Part shown: positions 1-10,719 of the stretch, piece by piece
Numbering within the stretch: the stretch's first letter is position 1
How the letters are laid out: every line of letters begins with the position of its first letter
Source of the DNA: Tamarix chinensis
Taxonomy: Eukaryota; Streptophyta; Magnoliopsida; Caryophyllales; Tamaricaceae
Assembly (NCBI GenBank): GCA_030549775.1
Contig: CM060174.1
Coordinates: 45,860,707 to 45,924,706 of the forward strand
Length of the DNA stretch: 64,000 nt
Reading direction: 5' to 3'
The notes under the pieces: model-generated
The model's database searches: none
Told to the model about the DNA's origin: nothing
Seen by the model: the letters and a program-made list of their open reading frames with translations, nothing else
Translations under genes and position numbers: made by a program

Positions 1-1063
1 TTAGCTTACTTTTTTTTGTAATAGTCTTGTTAAGTCACGTATTAAATAGGGAATACTAGTTATGTGCTAGTTTGTCATTTGTATGTCATGTGGCTAATCT
101 AGTGTTCTAGTTAGCAATGTTATAAGACCTATATAAGACTTGTTTGTCAACACTTATAGCATCATGTTAGATTATTTTTGATATTGAAATACAACACAAG
201 TATTTACTTGGTTAATTCTCTTTTTGTGATTGAATACCAATTCTAAGACTGTTAGGAATAATATTAGATAGGTGATATTCAACTTTTTTTATTTTATTAT
301 TTTTTAATTCTTTGATTTATTATTTATTTCATGTTAAGTTCTTATTTGAATTTCTTAATTGATCTTTTGATGACAAGCCAAACGATCCTACCATTCAACT
401 CATTTCACACTAATCTTCATCATCTTTAAAGATTTATGTCAGGTAAGGATTTCTCATCTTCAATTTGAAAAAGGTTCTATTGCTTATTGAGGTTCCATGT
501 GCTTAGTATGTTTTATGTTGAGCATGGCCTAATTATATCCTAGAATTTGAGCATGTGCCAGAATTTCTTCAGTGTTTAAGCATTGTTGGATTTCTCTTAT
601 TCTATTCATTAATGGAAAATTTCACCATGATTTGTTTACATGCCTACATTATTATGGGTCCATATGATTATATATGTGCATCATGTATTTTTGTGTATTT
701 TATGACATATAAGCATGCCAGTATTAATATTAAAAAGTTGGTAGATTTTAGGTGTGTACATCATAAGGTCATGTAATGTTTTTACCTAGACTAGTCAATC
801 AGTTCAAACAGTTGGAAAATTTGGATCGATTGATTGTGAGATTAGTTTGTTGGTTTGATAAACTAGTTAATTAGTTTCTATGAAATGTTAATTGGTTTGC
901 CAAGCCCATCGACTAAAGACCCTACAACTAAAATTAGTATGGTGTCTGCTTAGACCCACCTATTGGTTGGAAATTGTTCATATAAATAGTCAATCGGTGA
1001 TATCAACTAGCTGATTGGTCCTTTGGTGTTATTTTAATTCAGATATGGTATAATAAGACTGAT
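1..1063. other. Unclassified AT-rich sequence
   Basis: I see no supportable gene here. The one open frame (555-776) has no recognisable domain and weak coding character. From about 790 to 1020 there are loosely repeated words of the type CAATCGGT / GATTGATTG / CTAGTTAATTAG, a pattern often met in decayed plant LTRs, but no element ends can be fixed. The stretch ends abruptly where an LTR-type terminus (TGTAACACTCCC) begins at 1064. It is probably old transposon sequence, but that is inference. Confidence 0.4.
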
Positions 1064-1675
1064 TGTAACACTCCCATTTTACTACTTGAAAATTTGTATT
1101 TTTGTGGAAACATTAATTAATAACTTATCAGTATTACTGCCACACTTAGCATAATTCTGACTCCTTACCTTTCTTACACTAAGTGTTAAGGTAAAAACAA
1201 AACTAAACCAAAGTGATTCAACAAAAACAGAAATAATACATAATGGAGTTACAAATAAATTTTGTAGTACAACAATATAACCAAAGTATAGTACAGGACT
1301 TAAGAGTGCTAAGGAAAATCAATTGTAATAAAAACTAGCATCCCAAGATACTATTCTGGTTTGCCCCAACAGCTAGACCTAAAGGCCCATTCTGAAAATG
1401 GAACTTCTTCCAAAGAACTTCACTTGTCCTACCTACAGTTATAACCGTCATGTCATTCTATGGCCTCATATAGTCATCTATAAAAGTAGCATCAGTATAA
1501 CTTCACTATAATCACAATACCTCAAAAAACGTAGTATACCCACAATCCACATAGCCATATAAAAATTGAATAGCATATATGTCCACAGTGGATAAACCTT
1601 AAGAAAAATATATCATAGCCAAGTATCATCTCAACAGCAAAACATATGAATCCAATTCTCATCATTTCATGATGT
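1064..1675 (-). mobile_element. Giant-LTR group, 3'-end LTR fragment (copy K)
   Basis: On the minus strand this is the 3' terminal part of an LTR ending GGGAGTGTTACA. It shares with the LTR ends at 9268, 14332, 23722 and 62973 the order terminal motif, then GTGGCRGTAATA, then a hairpin. The hairpin arms are ACACTTAGCATAA (1142-1154) and TTACACTAAGTGTT (1174-1187). The inner (right) edge is uncertain because the sequence runs into the LTR of the next element with no target duplication visible. No partner LTR or internal region is attached, so it is a truncated relic. The family call rests on terminal similarity only. Confidence 0.6.
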
Positions 1676-1689
1676 TATAATGGTTGAAG

Positions 1690-2395
1690 TTTTTTAATGT
1701 GTAAAGAAATGCACGAATACGAAGTCTAAGGAAGAACAATTCTATAAGACTACAAAGTTTAATCACATCATATTATGTTTGTGCATTGCATTATTAAGTT
1801 TTGTTCCTGTGTTATTTTTGTTGTATACATTGTAATACTTGTAAATTATCATTTTTAACCTTTAATATATATCTTGTGTTATGCCTTAAGAGGGTTATTT
1901 CATTAATTAAGCTGCTTAATGGGATATTTAATTAAAATTCTTTCATGGTTGCCTGCATATATAAACCTTGTGCTTAGGGAATGTTGACACAATCAAACTT
2001 TTGTGAAATCAAAAGTTCATCGTGACTTAGAGAGAGGAATACATGAGAGGTGTTACCTTCCTCTTCTATTCTCCTTCTTCAACTATTTGTATTGAGAAGT
2101 AGTAAGATTTTTTCAATTGAGAGATAGAAGGTTTCTCATTAGAAAGAGTTAGATCTTGGTATAGATCTAATTTAACCTATTAACAATTGAGATAACCAAA
2201 AAATTTAAGAGGTGAATCTGAGTTCGGATGAGGGTTTGCAACTTATGATACTTCAAAAAAGATCCTACATTCTTGTAGATGATTTGAAGACAATCTTCTA
2301 CATCAAAAGTGATATCAAAGCACCTTTGAAGTCGATATTGCAAGGAGTGCAAAATCGTCCAAAGTTTGACCACCTTCATCACTATCTTTAGAGTT
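1690..2395 (+). mobile_element. 5' LTR of degraded CRM-like gypsy element 1
   Basis: The stretch from about 1935 to 2300 recurs, diverged, at about 6370-6745, on the far side of a degraded gag-protease-integrase region. That identifies it as the 5' LTR. Shared landmarks in order are a TATA-like box, AAATCAAAA(G/A)TTCATCGTG, CTTAGAGAGAGGAATACAT, and AGATCTAATT(T/C)AACCTAT. By eye the two copies differ at roughly one base in six, so the insertion is old. The outer edge is soft because the 3' copy is shorter. No clean primer-binding site is visible after it. Confidence 0.6.
1958..1965 (+). promoter_or_regulatory. TATA-like box in LTR of element 1
   Basis: TATATAAA lies in the conserved part of the LTR, and its counterpart in the 3' LTR is TATATATA at 6398-6405. 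Keeping a TATA-like box at the same place in both LTRs fits a U3 promoter. Transcription would start about 25-35 bases downstream. This is positional inference with no direct evidence of activity, and the element is dead. Confidence 0.4.
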
Positions 2396-3300
2396 CAAGT
2401 AAGGTTCTTGAATTATCTAGATAGATTTTGTTAAATATTGATGATTTCTAGTTGATTCTTGAGAATTATTGTGTTTTATGCATAGATCTTGTAGAATCTT
2501 TCATGGTTCTTGAGCATGGTTGCATGTCTAGGTTCGACATTACATGTGAAAGTTTATGCTAACTTTGTATGTAGAATGTTCAACATGTGAGGCCCATGAA
2601 TTTTAATATGCGTAGGTCTTCTTTTTTGCTGTTGGATCACAAGTGATGATCTTATATTATGCCTTATGTCATGAGGCTTGTTTAATTTTTTTGAGTTGGT
2701 ACCTTATGTGTGTATATTTGTTTTGTATTTGTTTTTAGTAGGGTTTCCGGAAAAAAAATGCATAATTCTATTATAAGATTTAGCAAGGTTTGTTTTAGTG
2801 TGTGTGTACTTTTTTTAAGTAGTGATTTGTTGTATGTTTTATTATTGTGTTTGTGATTATTTAGCATCAAATTTTTTCACAAGAATCGACTAAGAAACCT
2901 AAAGTAAAGGTGAGGTATTTAAGTTTTAAACATTTAAAGCCAAAAGGGAACTCGAGTGTTTTGTGATAGGGAAAATCAATCATGGAAGTGGGAATAAACT
3001 TTTCAAGTCATCTTTGAGGCCATTTAAAAACTTTATAATAATATGAATGACACTAATGCACAAATTAAATAATTACTGACTATACACACATAAATCTAAA
3101 GGTTAGAGTCTAGGTTAGCTGAATAAGAGTTGGTCCAAAATGTCTAAGAACATAGAGAATTCCATAGGTATAGATTTGGGAGTGCTATGAGGTTCAACAT
3201 TCCAATTAAAGGAAGATATGTGAATTCAATAATAGACCATAAAGAAGGTTATATAGGAAGTAGGAGTATAGGAAGCTCCAAGATAATCAACCTAAGTATC
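2396..3300 (+). other. Leader region of element 1, no intact gene
   Basis: This lies between the 5' LTR and the first recognisable gag remnant. The short open frames here match nothing recognisable. GT-rich and T-rich runs (2700-2870) account for the minus-strand frame at 2682-2870. Around 2880-3190 degraded coding sequence probably already begins, since the following gag remnant has no visible start, but the frame is lost. No PBS was recognised. Confidence 0.4.
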
Positions 3301-4210
3301 ATCAAAAGGAGGATAAGGGCATTAAGCTTGATCTTGCTGACTTTGATGGTAAGCTTGATGTATAATCATTTCTTGAGTTGTTACATGAATTGGAGGCTAT
3401 CGTTGAGTTTAAGGATTATCAAGACAAAAAAAGTGTAAATTAGCAACTTTTAAGTTTAAGAAGCTTGCTAGAATTTGGTGTGATAATTTAAATTGCAGTA
3501 GGAAATGAGAGGGCAAGCCAAAAAATTAAATATTAGGAGAAAATTAAGAAATATATAAGAAGAAAATTTATTTTAAAAAAGTATGAACAAGATAATTACA
3601 TCAAATTAACTATTTTTAGGAAGTAATTACTAAGTGTTGAGGAGTATGTTAGGGAATTTGAGAGGTTGACACTAGTATATGATACCCATGGAAGAAAGGA
3701 ACAAACTTTTGCTATATTCTAAAGAGGCCTTAACATGATGATTCAAGATAAGGTAGAAAATTATCTTTATGATTATTCATATGATATGATAAAACTTTCT
3801 ATAAGATTTGAAAAACAAATTAAGTTCACTTAGCCTCATACTAAACAAAGTAATATATCCATAAAAGTACTACTCAAGCAACCAAACAACAAAAGTTGGA
3901 GTGAGTACTTTAAATTATACCAATCTTAAAAAGAAATAATGAATTAATAGGGCGGAGAAAGGTAAAAGTAAATTCAATGAAGCCTCTCGTGGCAATGTGT
4001 CAATTGTTGAGGGTTTGGACACTTTTCTAATCAATATCCTAATCAAAGGGTATTATCAATCCAAGAGATTGAAGCCATAGAGACATGTGAATATAATTTT
4101 TAATTTGAGCCTTTTGAGGAAGCTTCTAGTGAATCCAAAGAAGAAGAGATTGCTTATTATGTGTTAGAGAGAGTACTTCAAGAACAAGCTACTGAAAAAG
4201 ATACTCAAAG
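3300..4210 (+). pseudogene. Gag remnant of CRM-like gypsy element 1
   Basis: Split over several frames, this matches the Gag remnant of element 2 (26320-26800). Shared pieces are a segment around DFDGKLDV, one around KKLARIWxDNL, and an RNA-binding end. Near 4000 a CCHC knuckle is recognisable as CVNC-stop-GFGHFSNQY: the second Cys is followed by a stop and the last Cys is Tyr. The acidic tail before the protease is readable (EAIETCEYNF, then ESKEEEIAYYVLERVLQEQ). Gag would package the RNA in cytoplasmic particles. Multiple stops and frameshifts show it is non-functional. Confidence 0.6.
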
Positions 4211-4218
4211 GAATAATA

Positions 4219-4560
4219 TATTTAACAAAAGGGAGAGTGGGAGATACGGTTTGTCGTATTATCATTGATAGTGGCTATTGTATAAATTTAGCTAATGAAG
4301 ATATGGTTCAGGATTTGGGGTTAAAAACAACACCACATCTAAATCCTTATTCTCTTCAATGGTTTAATATGGACAAGGGATTCAAGGTAATAAAATAAAC
4401 CCTAGTATCATTTAAAATAGGTAATTACCATAATGAGATTTTATGTGATGTCTTACCTATGGATGCTTGTGGAATCTTATTAGGTAAACCATGGAAATAT
4501 GATAGAAATTATATTCATAATCATATTACTAATGAACATCTAGTTGAGAAGGATAAAAAG
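4219..4560 (+). pseudogene. Retropepsin (protease) remnant, element 1
   Basis: The retroviral-type aspartic protease domain is readable over about 110 residues. It has the catalytic triad as I-I-I-D-S-G (about 4258-4275), then a segment reading LGLKTTPHLNPYSLQW and a C-terminal block ending in ILLGKPWKYDR. It cleaves the Gag-Pol polyprotein in working elements. One in-frame stop (TAA near 4396) breaks it. Its closest relative in the window is the protease of element 2 (27219-27501), with which it shares the NPYSLQW/RPYSLQW segment and the FKIGNY(H/L) block. That places the two elements in one family. Confidence 0.7.
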
Positions 4561-5040
4561 AAGAATAAGCTTAAGCCTTATAAGAATGATAAGGAAAGCA
4601 TAGTCGATAATAACAAGAGTTCTTTCTCACATGGAAAGTATATGGTCAAATGCATTCAAGAAGAAGGGGGTTGTTATGATCTGGTCATGAAAAAATATTT
4701 ACAAGGGGGAGAGACAATGGAAATATTCAATTAGATAAACTTCTTGATGAATATTACAATGTTTTTCCTAATGAATTAACACTTGGAATGATACCTAAGA
4801 GAGGGATAAAACATGCTATAGAATTACTTCCTCGTAGATGTAATGCAAAGGATGGTGAGGAGTTAGAAAAACAAATATGAGAGTTCTTAGTAAAAGGGTA
4901 TGTGAGTGAAGTCATGATTCCATGTCGTGTACTTACATTACTTTTTTCCTAAAGCAGTTGCTTTATCTCATAGATCCATATTATTAGTCATGTTGGAGGT
5001 TAATTTATCGGTATTTTGGATGTTGAAGGAGTTATATGAT
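4561..5040 (+). pseudogene. Truncated reverse transcriptase start, element 1
   Basis: After the protease, a hydrophilic Lys-rich linker (to about 4734) leads into the N-terminal edge of reverse transcriptase: a block around YYNVFPNELTLGMIP, then RGIKHAIELLPR, then a stop. Shortly after 4940 the similarity breaks off. What follows (4990-5100) already resembles the region just before integrase. The palm domain with its YxDD site and RNase H are therefore missing, probably through an internal deletion of about 1.5 kb compared with a full gypsy pol. The comparison is with element 2, which still has the palm region. Confidence 0.6.
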
Positions 5041-6352
5041 AAGGATGATGATTTTGTTGACATCTATAATGTGTGAAAAAATAATGGTAGTTTTGGTAAT
5101 TATTTACTGCAAAATAAGTATCTCTTTAAACTTAGTAAGTTATGTATACCTCTTTCAAGTGTATGAGATATACGTGTTAAATAAGTATATGAGGGAGGTA
5201 TAGCTAGTCATTTTGGAGTTCATAAGACTATGGAAATACTAGAAGAAAATTTGTACTCAGCACAGATAAAAAAAACTAGTACAAGCATTATATTAACATG
5301 TGCAACTTGTCAGAAAAGTAAAATTTTCTTCCATATAAGGGTTTGTATACTCCTTTACCAATACCTGATCAACCTTGGGAAAGGGTTAACATAGATTTTA
5401 TATTAGTATTACCAGGGATGCAAAGGGGTAAAGATTATTTTCTTGTAGTAGTAGATCAAGTTTCAAAAATAGCACATTTTATATCTTGTAACAAGACTTG
5501 TAATGCGACACAAGTAGAAGACTTATATTTACAAGAAAAATGAGGTTACATGGGGTTCCCAACAGTATAGTATCAGATAGGGATGCAAAATTCTTGAGTT
5601 ACTTTTGGAAGACACTTTGACACATGTTAGGTATTAGTTTTTTATTTAGTAATTCTTATCATCCATAAATGTATGGTCAAACTAAAGTGAATAGTAGAAC
5701 TCTAGGTACTTTACTATAAGGGTTTGCATATAAGAGTACCAAAGATTGAGGTATAATTCTTATGCATGTTGAGTTTGCATAAATTAGGAGTCCTTTTAGT
5801 ACAACTCAAAGAAGTCCTTTTGAGATTGTATATGTGGTTAATCCATATCTATCTATTCATATGATGTCATTTAAGAGAGGAGATATAAAGAATTATGATG
5901 TCAACGAGAGAATTCAATTCTTTAGAAAACATCATCACCAAATTAAAGACAACATTGAAAAATCAAATGCTAAATACCAAGCTCAAGAAAATTAAAATAG
6001 AGTTCAACAAGTGTTTAAAATAGGAGATTTGGTATGGTTAAATTTGAGAAAAGAGAGATTTATAAACTTAAGAAAGAATAAATTAATTTTGAGAGCTAAT
6101 GGTCCATTCAAAATCTTAGGAAAATTTGGAAATAACTTGTATGAAGTTGAATTGCCTGAACATTATGGAAGAGTATATAGGACTTTCAACTTAGCGACTG
6201 ATCTCTATATTATAGTGATGCTAACCTTGAGGAAAAATTCTTCTCTACAAGGGGAGAATGAAGTAGGAGCATATCTTGAAAAGTTTCAATCTTCTTCTTC
6301 TTATGATGGAAAAAAAAAATTAGCACTTGGAGATAAAACCAATTGTGCTTGA
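5041..6352 (+). pseudogene. Integrase remnant, CRM-like gypsy element 1
   Basis: The order is a HHCC zinc-binding domain (SHFGVHKTMEIL ... CATCQKSK, about 5200-5325), a connector (GLYTPLPIPDQPWERVNIDF), the catalytic core around VVVDQVSKIAHFISC (5343-5543 is open), and a core part with [16 protein letters not shown] sequence broken by stops and frameshifts (5545-5960). The C-terminal domain is open at 6011-6352 (IGDLVWLNLRKERF, then GPFKILGKFGNNLYEVELP). No chromodomain follows the core, as expected of the CRM lineage, in which the protein ends close to the 3' LTR. Integrase would join element DNA to the chromosome. Several stops make it inactive. Confidence 0.72.
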
Positions 6353-6354
6353 AA

Positions 6355-6745
6355 ATTATTTTTCTTCTTAATAAAAAGGCCTAGATTGTTACATGCATAT
6401 ATATACCTTGTACTCAAGGAATGTCAACACATTAAAAATTTAATGAAATCAAAAATTCATCGTGGCTTAGAGAGAGGAATACATAAGAGTTGTTATCTTC
6501 TTCTTCTCTTCTCCTTCTTCAATTGTGTGCATTCAGAAGTCGTAAGAGTTTTTCTATTAAGAAATAGAATATTTCTCATTTGAAAGAATTAGATCTAGGT
6601 ATAGATCTAATTCAACCTATCAACATTTGAGACAACCATATAATTGAATAGGTGATTTCAAGTTTGGATGAGGAATTAAAACTTATGATTGTTCAAAAAA
6701 GACCTTAGATTCTTGTTGAAGATTTTATGACAATATTTTGTATCA
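6355..6745 (+). mobile_element. 3' LTR remnant of element 1
   Basis: This is a diverged copy of 1935-2300 (see the 5' LTR) with the same block order, directly after the integrase C-terminus. The copies stop matching at about 6745, after the shared word GAAGATTT(T/G)(A/G)(T/A)GACAAT, so the 3' end is lost or replaced. No target duplication can be read. Confidence 0.6.
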
Positions 6746-7148
6746 TGGATGGTGGGGGAGATATTATGTGCACTAAGGAATAGTTTTGGAGGGTTTTTCT
6801 ACAGGTTGGAGGGGAGCTACGATAGCTTTTGCTACAGATAAGGTAGGGGCATTAGCAATGGAGGGTGTAGCATGGAGTCATTGTGCAGAGAAAGTTATTG
6901 TGATGTAGAAGAAAAGTTAAATGGAACCTATTATCTTCTATTTATAGAGGATCCTCTACAAATTTAAACTTAAATGGATGATTACATTGCTAGTTGTGGG
7001 CGAAAAAGTTGATGAAATTGTAATCTTTGCATAATTGAATTTTGTATGTGTTCATCTCAATATTAATCAATTTTATGTTAGTGATTGTTATCAAAATCCT
7101 TAGTCTCTTAGTCTATGTAAATTAGAGATTAAGATCTATCCATCAAAT
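6746..7148. other. Unclassified spacer
   Basis: This is AT-rich sequence with a short G-rich patch (6750-6900). I see no open frame of note and no match to other parts of the window. It ends where an LTR terminus begins. The five bases CAAAT (7144-7148) would be one side of the target duplication of element B, but the far side is lost. Confidence 0.4.
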
Positions 7149-8535
7149 TGTAACACCCCCAAAATTCACTATTTTACTAACCACAAAGCTAAATAATAAT
7201 TAACAACCATCATAATATAAATTCAAACTAAGGGTTTATAAAAGCATTAAAAGAATCAAAAAATAGAGATCAGAGTACATGGAAAAGATTTACAATCCGG
7301 AGTGTATAATTCAAATTACTTGAAGGGATTAAAGATTACAATATATTAAAAATCAAGTTTGAGTAAGTAAGTACAACGTAAAAGAATATGAAAAGTAAAT
7401 CCAGCCACAACACTCTCGAATCCCCAGGCCAAGCCCATGCTCAACACTTAGCCCCTCTTGATGCCTCATAAGCATTGAAGGCATCAAAAATAGCATCACC
7501 AACCTGCACAAACTTAGAGGGGCCTTCTGCTCGTGGGAAGGAGCAGCACCCATTAAATGGGAGGTCAATATGCTACGTACTGAGTAAGGTAACCATGCAA
7601 CTGAGGCTAATATATAAGGCATATAATATAAGAATGATAACATAATAGCATGCAATCATTATAGATAAATAAAGGCCAAGTTGTAGTACGAATCAACTAA
7701 TTCTTTAAATCTTTGATCAATACTCATTTCAAACCATGATTATTATCATTCCATACGAGTGCGGGAGCCCCACTATTATAGCTGAAGGACAAGAAACATA
7801 CAAGGCGTAATGGAAATATATATCTTTATGGAAATATATATCATAAGGCCTCAAATATTCTTTTTGGAAACATTCTCGGAAGGAATTACCCATGGACATA
7901 AAATATGTATTCTTTATGGAAATATATATCATAAGGCCTCAAAAATTTTATTTAGAGCATATAATAAGATATTTAGGTCGAGTTCTAACAAACCGCAACC
8001 AATTTAGTCATTTTCGAAATCATTTTCTTGGTAAATCAAAAAGCATACAACATAACAAGGTTGATTTTGGAAAGAAATTCCTGAATACGTCTTTTAAATT
8101 TAGAACTTCCCAAAAAGAATTAACGATTTTTGAAACGAATAATTTAGAGTCAAAAATATTTCCTACAGATAAAATCATTGCAGTAAATTTAATCATTCAA
8201 CAGAAATTCTATAATTTAACTAATGTATTTTGTCAACGAAATAAAATCCAAAATAAAGTCGTAGTCACACGGCAAAGTCTTACTCGAAAACGAATCTAAA
8301 ATATAAGATCAACCCAAAATCAAAATCATAGGAATATAATAAATTCATTATCGCAAACGAGTTTATCTACTATGGTTCGCAATGACAAAGATTAATTAAA
8401 TTCAACTATGGGTTTGAAATCATCGATAACTCCATAAAACGAATTGAAATTAAAATAATTAGTTGTTTACATCGAATTACACTAATAAAATTGTTAACTT
8501 AATAAATCTGGATTTTGAAAATACGGTTTATTACA
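7149..8535 (-). mobile_element. 3' LTR of non-autonomous element B (internally deleted)
   Basis: Read on the minus strand it begins TGTAATAAACCG directly after a polypurine tract and ends GGGGGTGTTACA. Its first roughly 700 bp align throughout with the start of the solo LTR at 35736 (shared blocks AAAATCCA(G/A)ATTTATTAAG, CGATGATTTCAAA-like, TACGACTTTATTTTGGA). The copy is 1.39 kb against 5.47 kb for the solo LTR, so most of the middle and tail is missing, including the conserved hairpin. Open frames here (such as 7892-8299) are fortuitous. A remnant of the block around GTACTGAGTAA survives near 7570-7590. Confidence 0.7.
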
Positions 8536-8893
8536 TCACTACTCTCTTAGAAAGGAACTTCATCCCCGAGGTTCGAGAAAACCTAAATAGTGGAAACTTG
8601 ACAAAACGATTGAATAGGCCTTTATCAAAATAATTAGGTTAAAGGTAAATCCGAAGAGAAATAACTTGATGTTTACGAGTTTAAATCAATCCATAACCAA
8701 CCAAATACAATGGAACTCAATCAAGGAATAAATACATACTTAGGGTTAGGCAAGTCACCAATCTAGTTCCTCACAACTCCGAAAGTGAAACTACTTCACC
8801 ACACTATATTACTATTCGCCCCGTTATACCACACCCGCCAAGTACGACTTAAGGCTATCACTCCACTGAATATGTAAGACTAGGGTAAATCTA

Positions 8894-8917
8894 AAGGGGT
8901 CACTACCCCCTTAAGGG
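8894..8917 (-). other. Second PPT-like tract in element B
   Basis: On the minus strand this reads CCCTTAAGGGGGTAGTGACC, nearly the same words as the upstream PPT-like copy in element A (CTTTAAGGGGGTAGTTACC, near 15850-15862). The LTR-adjacent tract at 8536-8548 has weaker purine content (AAGAGAGTAGTGA). A second plus-strand priming site is possible but unproven. Confidence 0.45.
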
Positions 8918-9113
8918 CAAACTAATTACAAGAACCCAATAAAGGTGACAAAACACAAGGCCACTTACGCTACCCAATCACACTATCCTCATATGTTAAT
9001 CCGGATTTTACAAAGAAAGAAACACTTAAAGAAGGGAAATACATTTTTAGTTAAAACATTTAGGATCATGAGAATCGAATCTCTAACCAAAACCCGATTC
9101 TCCACAACCAAAA

Positions 9114-9125
9114 GCTTTGATACCA
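9114..9125 (-). other. Second PBS-like site in element B
   Basis: On the minus strand TGGTATCAAAGC lies about 140 bases inside the true PBS and is preceded by ACCACAAGT, much as in element A at 14464-14475. It differs from the initiator-Met PBS at one base. Confidence 0.5.
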
Positions 9126-9252
9126 ACTTGTGGTATCAGCTTAAAAAGTTTAAAACAAATAGAGGAGCAGTCAAAACACACTTCAAAATCAATTACAAAG
9201 TCCAAAAACAAAATTTATTTTTGAAAACGAGCGTGGCCGAAGGACCAACCTG

Positions 9253-9264
9253 GCTCTGATACCA
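9253..9264 (-). other. Primer-binding site of element B (tRNA-iMet type)
   Basis: On the minus strand TGGTATCAGAGC, the plant gypsy/copia primer site complementary to initiator Met tRNA, lies three bases from the LTR end GGGGTGTTACA at 9268. This fixes the orientation of element B and the 3' edge of its 5' LTR. Confidence 0.8.
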
Positions 9265-9367
9265 AGTTGTAACACCCCCAAATTTACTACTGAAAAATTT
9301 TGTTTAAATCAAAAGGTTTAGCAGAAGCGAAAGAATTAAAACCGTAAACTTGGGGTTATTACCGCCA

Positions 9368-9413
9368 CACTTAGTACCAGACCGGTTCATTCCTACCGTT
9401 CCAGTACTAAGTG
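9368..9413 (-). promoter_or_regulatory. Conserved hairpin near LTR 3' end (copy B)
   Basis: Arms CACTTAGTACC (9368-9378) and AGTACTAAGTG (9403-9413) pair with one mismatch or wobble. The loop contains ACCGG and CCGT. On the minus strand the hairpin is followed by GTGGCGGTAATA. The same layout occurs at 14186-14231, 62829-62874, 23811-23852, 1142-1187 and 41077-41115. Confidence 0.6.
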
Positions 9414-9944
9414 CTAAGGCTAAATCCGATCATCAATAAGTACGAAGTATCATAAAGCGCAAGACGACATTTAGCATAAATCATTAATAAGATATAAGTC
9501 AAACAGAAGTTTGAATACGATTTAGGATTACAACCCCATAATACTTTTTTCTTTAAAAATGGGAAACGTAATACAAAATATAGCTAACAAAACAATCCCC
9601 AAAAAGGATCAGTATCCGGATCGCCTACTCACTCAAGTCAAGCCTTCCACCCCAAAATAGTAACCGATCAAACCTGCATAGGAGGTCTGCTCCCCACCAT
9701 TGGTGGATCATCACAGGACCCATTCAATCAAGGTAGTATCAGTACGGGTCCAATACTGAGTAAGGGCGCTGGTGCGCTAAGGCCAAACATACAATCATAC
9801 CACATAGCACACATAGCACAATCATATAAACAACATGCGATAACCCGCAAGATAAGGCCTGAATACTTTTCTGGTGACTTATTCTTTATCCTCGTTAATA
9901 ATAATAAGTCCATTTCACACATTCTTCAATAATCCATGTGAGCA

Positions 9945-10330
9945 CAGGGACCCCACTATTATAGCCGGTGGATCGGAAATAAAAACACAGGGCAGGACGC
10001 CTCTGACCACTATTCTTACCGGTGGACCGGACTGGCCCCGCCTCAACATGGTATTTCACTGTAAGTACTTAGTATTTTTCCCGTGGTTTAACTTATTTAC
10101 TTTGGGTCTATCGAGCCGAGGCCCCCACTATTATAGCCGGTGGACCGGAATAACAACACAGGGCAGAACGCCTCTGACCACTATTATAGCCGGTGGACCG
10201 GAACGAAACGCACAGGGCAGAACGCCTCTGACCACTATTATAGCCGGTGGACCGGAACGAAACGCACATGGCAGAACGCCTCTGACCACTATTTTAACCG
10301 GTGGATCGGACTGGGCTCGGCTCAACAGTC
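9945..10330 (-). repeat. 54-bp minisatellite with CCACTATTATAGCCGGTGGA motif
   Basis: Between about 10120 and 10310 a unit of 54 bp repeats nearly perfectly. Each has the motif CCACTATTATAGCCGGTGGA (or CCGGTGGATCGG), then GCACAGGGCAGAACGCCTCT. Two looser units start at about 9950 and 10003. As 54 is a multiple of three, all frames stay open together (9874-10371, 10131-10325, 10140-10349). These frames are a by-product and not genes. The same motif recurs in LTRs at 39530-40330, 43487-43715 and 61845-62290. Confidence 0.8.
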
Positions 10331-10719
10331 TTTCGCTTTACGTTATTAGTGTCTTATCCGTGTCTTATTGAATCACGTAATACTCTTGACATGCATAAAT
10401 CATTCTCTTTATACTATACTCATCACAACTAATAAAAACCCACATTCATAACTACACTTTAATCAATAAATACACATGATAACGCCAAGCAACTCTAAGC
10501 AGCCATACCAACCCTAATTGTCCACACCAAACCGTGGTTAGCCACTCTTATCCCTATTTTACCATAACCCCCATACTTAGCCATCCCAAACCTTAATTAT
10601 CCTCAACAATCACGATTAGTTACTCCAACCCTATTTAATCACAACGTCCCAGAGTTAATCACTCCAAACCCTAATCCCGTACAATCATTAACTCCCATGC
10701 AAAACCCTAACTCCAACAT

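Larger units (their letters stand above)
8536..9267 (-). mobile_element. Internal region of element B: 732 bp, no gag
   Basis: This is bounded on the minus strand by a PBS (9253-9264) next to one LTR and a PPT (8536-8548) next to the other. It holds only a leader and a short tail. The first roughly 170 bases match the leader of element A (14333-14480), including the second PBS-like site. No open frame resembles Gag; 8945-9259 on the plus strand is the reverse of the leader. Before the PPT lies an imperfect stem-loop (arms AACCTCG and TGAAGTT around GGGA, 8551-8570), as in element A. The structure is that of a non-autonomous element that depends wholly on enzymes and Gag supplied by another element. 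Confidence 0.7.

Noticed and set aside
2167..2382. Minus-strand frame of 71 codons
   Set aside because: It lies inside the LTR of element 1, and the 3' LTR copy does not keep the frame.
9874..10371. 165-codon frame with repeated RTPLTTIIAGGP-type units as a possible repeat protein
   Set aside because: The frame lies within a 54-bp minisatellite of an LTR. All frames stay open because the unit is a multiple of three. Related arrays elsewhere have 61- and 219-bp units, of which 61 is not a multiple of three.
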